Shown here: piece after piece, positions 6,211 through 9,361 of the stretch
How the letters are laid out: each line of letters begins with the position of its first letter
Numbering within the stretch: the stretch's first letter is position 1
Assembly (NCBI GenBank): GCA_937892135.1
Contig: CALAUK010000118.1
Location: forward strand, 1-9,361
Direction: 5' to 3'
Length of the DNA: 9,361 bases
Source of the DNA: an uncultured Clostridia bacterium
GTDB taxonomy: Bacteria; Bacillota; Clostridia; UBA1381; UMGS1253
Translations under genes and position numbers: made by a program
Notes under the pieces: generated by a model
Seen by the model: only the letters and a program-made list of their open reading frames with translations
The model's database searches: none
Told to the model about the DNA's origin: nothing

Positions 6211-7601
6211 TATACCATCTTGAATGGATCTAAAATTTCTTTTAGCTCTTCTTCATCCATTATTTTATTTTCTAAAACTACTTCTTTGATTTTTTTGTTC
6301 TCACGAAGTGCCTCTTTTGCAAGAGAAGAAGACTTTTCATAACCTATGTGGTTACAAAGCGCCGTTGCAAGACCAAGGCTTGATTCAACCTGTTCTCTGC
6401 ACACATCCTCGTTAGCTGTAATGCCGTCTATGCACTCTTTAACAAAGATTTCTATGCCGTTTGTAAGTGTTTCAACAGATTCAAACAACGAACGGAACAC
6501 TATAGGCTCAAAAGCGTTTAATTCAAGCTGACCCGATTCAGCCGCAAGAGTAACAGTTGTGTCGTGTCCGATTATGTTAAATGCTATCTGACTTACAACC
6601 TCAGGAATAACAGGATTAATCTTGCCCGGCATAATAGATGAGCCGTTCTGCTTAGCAGGAAGATTAATTTCACCAAAACCTGTTCTTGGACCTGATGACA
6701 TAAGTCTTAAATCATTTGCAATTTTTGAAATGGTAACCGCCGCACTCTTAATAATTCCCGAAACATACACAAAACCGTCAAGATTCTGTGTTGCATCAAT
6801 AAGGTCATCTGCCTGAACAAAATTAATGCCTGTAATATCCGAAATGGTATCTGCTATATTTGATATGTACTTTTTGTCGGCATTAATACCCGTACCAATT
6901 GCGGTACCACCCATATTAAGCACGCTCATCTCTTCGATGGCACTTTTAAATCTTCTTATGTCTCGGCTGACTGCAGAGGCAAAGGCATTAAATGTCTGCC
7001 CTAAAGTAATCGGAACAGCATCCTGCATCTCGGTTCTGCCCATTTTTATAACATCTTCAAATTCCTTTGCTTTTCTTAAAAATGCATCTCTTAGCATTTC
7101 AAGCTTTGGTATTGCATTTTTAAGCATTCTCACAAGCGCAATTTTACCTGCACTGGGGTAAGCATCATTAGTTGACTGGCCACAGTTTACATGGTCATTC
7201 GGGTGAACAATATTGTACTGTCCTTTATCCCCACCCAAAATTTCTATTGCACGGTTTGCAATAACTTCGTTTGCATTCATATTAAAGGAGGTTCCTGCAC
7301 CGCCCTGAATAGCGTCAACAATAAAATTATCAATAAATCGTCCGTCAAGAATTTCCTTGCAGGCTAAAATAATTGCATCTGCTACCTCAGGCTTCAAAGC
7401 GCCAGCCTCTTTATTTGCCATAGCAGCTGCCATCTTGACCTGAACTATACCTGTAATCATTTCGGGATGAACCTTTGTGCCCGAAATCTTGAAATTTTCA
7501 TATGCACGCAAAGACTGCACTCCATAGTATGCATCTATCGGCACCTGCTTTTCACCAATAGCATCTTTTTCAGTTCTGTAAACGATTATGTGGTTTTTCA
7601 T
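6210..7601 (-). CDS. aspA: Aspartate ammonia-lyase (aspartase)
   Basis: A 463-residue cytoplasmic enzyme that reversibly splits L-aspartate into fumarate and ammonia, working as a homotetramer. It belongs to the fumarase/aspartase superfamily. Visible signatures are GAGTSFNMNANEV (101-113), GQSTNDAYPS (141-150, substrate-binding S143-T144-N145), GRTEMQDAVPITLGQ (188-202), GGTAIGTGIN (231-240) and the SS-loop GSSIMPGKINP (320-330), whose serine S321 is the expected catalytic base. TEMQDAVP and GTAIGTGIN fit aspartase better than class II fumarase, which usually has THLQDATP and GTAVGTGLN. The length is normal for AspA. The ATG at 7601 has AAGGAGAA seven bases upstream. It has its own promoter with dyad sequences on both sides and ends in a terminator shared with the convergent methyltransferase gene. 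Confidence 0.93.
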   Translation of the reverse strand: MKNHIIVYRTEKDAIGEKQVPIDAYYGVQSLRAYENFKISGTKVHPEMITGIVQVKMAAAMANKEAGALKPEVADAIILACKEILDGRFIDNFIVDAIQGGAGTSFNMNANEVIANRAIEILGGDKGQYNIVHPNDHVNCGQSTNDAYPSAGKIALVRMLKNAIPKLEMLRDAFLRKAKEFEDVIKMGRTEMQDAVPITLGQTFNAFASAVSRDIRRFKSAIEEMSVLNMGGTAIGTGINADKKYISNIADTISDITGINFVQADDLIDATQNLDGFVYVSGIIKSAAVTISKIANDLRLMSSGPRTGFGEINLPAKQNGSSIMPGKINPVIPEVVSQIAFNIIGHDTTVTLAAESGQLELNAFEPIVFRSLFESVETLTNGIEIFVKECIDGITANEDVCREQVESSLGLATALCNHIGYEKSSSLAKEALRENKKIKEVVLENKIMDEEELKEILDPFKMV

Positions 7602-7625
7602 ATAAGTTCTCCTTATCGCTGATTT

Positions 7626-7656
7626 ATGATTAAATTTTACAAAATTTACAAATCAT
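7626..7656. repeat. AT-rich nested dyad at the start of the aspA transcript
   Basis: Outer arms ATGATT (7626-7631) and AATCAT (7651-7656) enclose inner arms AAATTTT (7632-7638) and AAAATTT (7641-7647). It lies just downstream of the predicted start of aspA transcription (~7659). It could be an operator or a weak RNA hairpin in the leader. In so AT-rich a region chance is a real alternative. Confidence 0.35.
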
Positions 7657-7665
7657 CTTGTATTG

Positions 7666-7694
7666 AATATACCACATTTTTTTGCTATAATCAA
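7666..7694 (-). promoter_or_regulatory. Extended -10 promoter of aspA
   Basis: On the minus strand TTGATT (7689-7694), a 17-base spacer ending in TGG and TATATT (7666-7671), so the -10 is extended. The predicted start near 7659 gives a leader of about 58 bases to the ATG at 7601. Confidence 0.72.
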
Positions 7695-7714
7695 ATATAT
7701 ATTTTTCTATGTTT

Positions 7715-7736
7715 TATATAACTTTAAAGTTATATA
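7715..7736. promoter_or_regulatory. Perfect 22-bp palindrome upstream of the aspA promoter, candidate operator
   Basis: The left half TATATAACTTT is followed directly by its exact reverse complement AAAGTTATATA. It sits 20 bp beyond the -35 box of aspA, where activators often bind, and lies after the terminator of the next gene, so it is not needed for termination. It lacks a GC core and a loop. I cannot name the regulator; the motif is not one I recognise as Fnr, Rex, CodY or CcpA. Confidence 0.45.
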
Positions 7737-7745
7737 CTTAGCTTC

Positions 7746-7775
7746 AAAAAAGCCCACTCTTCCGAGCGGGCTTTT
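7746..7775 (-). terminator. Intrinsic terminator of the CBM9-like gene
   Basis: A 12-bp stem with one mismatch (AAAAGCCCACTC against GAGCGGGCTTTT) and loop TTCC. Read on the minus strand, the GC stem is followed by a run of six T. It starts five bases past the stop codon of the CBM9-like gene (7780) and separates it from aspA. Confidence 0.85.
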
Positions 7776-7779
7776 GTTA

Positions 7780-8379
7780 TTATTTTTCTAGTTTAAACGG
7801 GCCAAAAAACTCCGGACGATGATAATCAGGTTCAGGAGTATTAACAGGATAGTAAGTTACATAATGCCTGTGATCCGTAGCATCTCCGCACTTATAAAAA
7901 TTACCTTTAAACTCATCATTTATTCCGCCTGCTTTGCGGCAAAGAAATTCGAAAGGAATTGTGAATGTAAGCACCCACTTTTCACCATCTACATAAGTCT
8001 TAACATCAAAAAACTTCTTATCTTCTTTGGGGTTTTCATAATTATGTCTGTCTGTGCAGGCACCTAAATACATTGTTCCAAAGGGGTTAAATTCGAAGTT
8101 TATATAATGAGGATCTTCATTGTTTGGTTTAATAAAAAACTCCATACAGCTGTCAACACAAATATCGTCATTTTGTACTCTTTTTCTTGCAATAATCGGA
8201 TTTTCATCAGTTTCCATTCTTACAAATAAAGCCTCTCCGTTATGTAAAACACGCGCAGTTGTCTTGGGTTTATAGCTGAATTCAGGCCAGTTTATAACCT
8301 CTAAAGAAGCAACCTCTGCCTTCTCCCATTCAGCTGAAAACATATCAGGGCACTTGTCACACTTTTTTATTAAGTACAT
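7780..8379 (-). CDS. Stand-alone CBM9-like (carbohydrate-binding family 9-like) protein
   Basis: A 199-residue protein resembling the CBM9-like beta-sandwich domain, which in other proteins binds sugar ends or is attached to glycosidases. The signs are VDSCMEFFIKP (75-85) and the following strand INFEFNPFGTMYLG (93-106), KWVLTFTIPFEFL (134-146), and the terminal YHRPEFFGPFKLE (186-198). The domain fills the entire protein. There is no signal peptide, lipobox or membrane segment, and seven cysteines (7, 10, 74, 78, 108, 147, 164) fit a cytoplasmic protein better than a secreted one. The ATG at 8379 has AAAGGAGAGA just upstream. It has its own promoter overlapping the stop codon of the upstream MATE gene and its own terminator. 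The function is not known; a sugar-related role is inferred from the fold only. Confidence 0.8.
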   Translation of the reverse strand: MYLIKKCDKCPDMFSAEWEKAEVASLEVINWPEFSYKPKTTARVLHNGEALFVRMETDENPIIARKRVQNDDICVDSCMEFFIKPNNEDPHYINFEFNPFGTMYLGACTDRHNYENPKEDKKFFDVKTYVDGEKWVLTFTIPFEFLCRKAGGINDEFKGNFYKCGDATDHRHYVTYYPVNTPEPDYHRPEFFGPFKLEK

Positions 8380-8410
8380 ACTAATCTCTCCTTTTTTGAA
8401 GTTCTATAAA

Positions 8411-8439
8411 AGTATATCACAGACAAAAACTCAAGTCAA
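8411..8439 (-). promoter_or_regulatory. Strong sigma-A promoter of the CBM9-like gene
   Basis: On the minus strand TTGACT (8434-8439), a 17-base spacer ending in TGA and TATACT (8411-8416), near-consensus and with an extended -10. The -35 box overlaps the MATE stop codon (8436-8438). The leader would be about 25 bases. Confidence 0.82.
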
Positions 8440-9361
8440 GATAAAAGCTTTCTTATATAATAATAACACGGAAATATTACCGTGAGCATCGCACCAATCC
8501 ATGCCATAGGCTCCATAAAAAACAAAGCTTCTTTTCCGACCATATAAAACATGCCCTTTGCCATAACTACACGGACTACCGCCTCGCAAAATCCCGAAAG
8601 CATTGACCAAAATGAATTTCCTATTCCCTGAAGAGTGCATCTGTAAGAATAAATCAGGTTTAACGAAAAAACAAACAAGACCATTATCATATAAAAGCGG
8701 TGTGCAATCTCAAGAGAGCCTTGTGCTCCCGCCTCATTTGAGTCTATAAAAAGGCTTAAAAGAGTTTTTCCCAATGGAAGCATAATTAACGCCACAATAA
8801 CCGAAGATGCTACCGCTAAAACCTCCGAGGTGTGAAACCCTTTTTTCACTCTGTCATATTTTTTTGCGCCGAAATTCTGTGATGTAAATGTTGTAAAAGC
8901 GCCTCCTAACGAAAGAGCAGTGCTTTCCATCAAGCCATAAAGCTTATTTGTTGCAGTATATCCCGCAACAAACATACTTCCCTGAAGATTAATTGTCGAC
9001 TGCGCAATCATTCCTCCAACAGAAATGATTATGTGCTGAAACGAAAGGGGTATCCCAAATTTCAGCATTTCGAAAGACATCTTTTTATCAAGCTTAAAGT
9101 ACTCTTTTTTTATGTTAATGATTTCTATTTTCCCAATTTTGAAAACACAATACAAAAACGAAACCATCTGTGCCGTAAGCGTGGCTATTGCCGCTCCCAA
9201 AACACCTAACTTAAACACCATTACGCATAAAAGGTCTAATAAAATATTGCAAACTGCCGCTATTATCATAGCTACAAGAGGAGTTTTTCCATCGCCAAAG
9301 GCCCTTAAAACAGCCGCCGCCATATTATATGCAGAAATAATTAATGTCCCCGCGGTCATCG
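8436..9361 (-). CDS. MATE-family multidrug/metabolite efflux transporter, N-terminus outside the window
   Basis: The C-terminal 307 or more residues of a polytopic membrane protein. MATE transporters export drugs or metabolites using a Na+ or H+ gradient and usually have about 450 residues and 12 helices in two halves, so roughly 140-150 residues lie beyond position 9361. The frame is open to the window edge. The ATG at 9357-9359 is internal, because it falls in the middle of the first half, just before RAFGDGKTP. After that motif come NILLDLLCVMVFKLGVLGAA and, in the second half, GIPLSFQHIIISVGGMIAQ and the GAFTTFTSQNFGAKKYDRV loop, and CTLQGIGNSFWSM near the last helices. The substrate is not predictable. 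No terminator follows, so some read-through into the CBM9-like gene is possible. Confidence 0.9.
   Translation of the reverse strand, partial: MTAGTLIISAYNMAAAVLRAFGDGKTPLVAMIIAAVCNILLDLLCVMVFKLGVLGAAIATLTAQMVSFLYCVFKIGKIEIINIKKEYFKLDKKMSFEMLKFGIPLSFQHIIISVGGMIAQSTINLQGSMFVAGYTATNKLYGLMESTALSLGGAFTTFTSQNFGAKKYDRVKKGFHTSEVLAVASSVIVALIMLPLGKTLLSLFIDSNEAGAQGSLEIAHRFYMIMVLFVFSLNLIYSYRCTLQGIGNSFWSMLSGFCEAVVRVVMAKGMFYMVGKEALFFMEPMAWIGAMLTVIFPCYYYIRKLLS

Noticed and set aside
6043..6342. Plus-strand open frame crossing the shared terminator
   Set aside because: It spans a perfect terminator and overlaps two confirmed genes out of frame; its product is Ser/Phe-rich low-complexity sequence.
7715..7736. 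Reading the 22-bp palindrome as a transcription terminator
   Set aside because: It is wholly AT-rich in the outer arms with only two G/C pairs, has no loop or T tract, and a good terminator (7746-7775) already serves the gene.
8431..8640. Minus-strand open frame in another frame at the MATE 3' end
   Set aside because: It overlaps the conserved MATE C-terminus and has no start signal.
1..9361. CRISPR arrays, toxin-antitoxin pairs, phage genes or a new defence cluster
   Set aside because: I saw no regularly spaced repeats, paired small orfs, nucleases, phage structural genes or other defence hallmarks. Apart from the IS the genes are ordinary metabolic, transport and RNA-modification genes.

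Overview
The window looks like ordinary chromosome from an AT-rich, low-GC Gram-positive bacterium, most likely a member of Clostridia. The grounds are the strong AAAGGAGG-type ribosome binding sites, textbook 17-bp-spaced sigma-A promoters, lipobox lipoproteins, the uracil methyltransferase type and the large LplA/LipO-like solute-binding protein. No species can be named from sequence alone. There is no CRISPR array, no tRNA or rRNA gene, and no gene-free stretch above 300 bases.

Layout, left to right. Positions 1-1300 hold one IS3-family (IS150-like) insertion sequence on the plus strand: orfA, orfB in the -1 frame, both terminal inverted repeats (the outermost left bases are cut off by the window edge) and a hairpin over the orfA ribosome binding site. 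Next, on the minus strand and reading leftward, are an AEC-family permease (3718-4683), a small unrecognised lipoprotein (3180-3689) and a large lipoprotein solute-binding protein (1398-3029). The last has its own promoter and a terminator just beside the IS. Back-to-back promoters at 4721-4799 separate this block from a plus-strand RlmD/RlmCD-type 23S rRNA uracil-C5-methyltransferase (4820-6184). A perfect 30-bp palindrome (6181-6210) ends that gene and also the convergent aspartate ammonia-lyase gene (6210-7601). Further right on the minus strand are a stand-alone CBM9-like protein (7780-8379) with its own promoter and terminator, and the C-terminal two thirds of a MATE-family transporter (8436 to the window end).

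How the genes relate. They look like separate transcription units rather than one pathway. The solute-binding protein (oligosaccharide type by family resemblance) and the CBM9-like protein are compatible with a carbohydrate-using lifestyle, but no ABC permease, ATPase or glycoside hydrolase is in view. Aspartase makes fumarate and ammonia from aspartate. The AEC permease belongs to a family that includes organic-anion carriers, but nothing here ties the two together.

I did not find a convincing new multi-gene system. The points most worth a second look are regulatory or unassigned: paired dyads flanking the aspA promoter, the IS hairpin that hides the transposase ribosome binding site, the unassigned lipoprotein beside the AEC permease, and the lone CBM9-like protein with no signal peptide.
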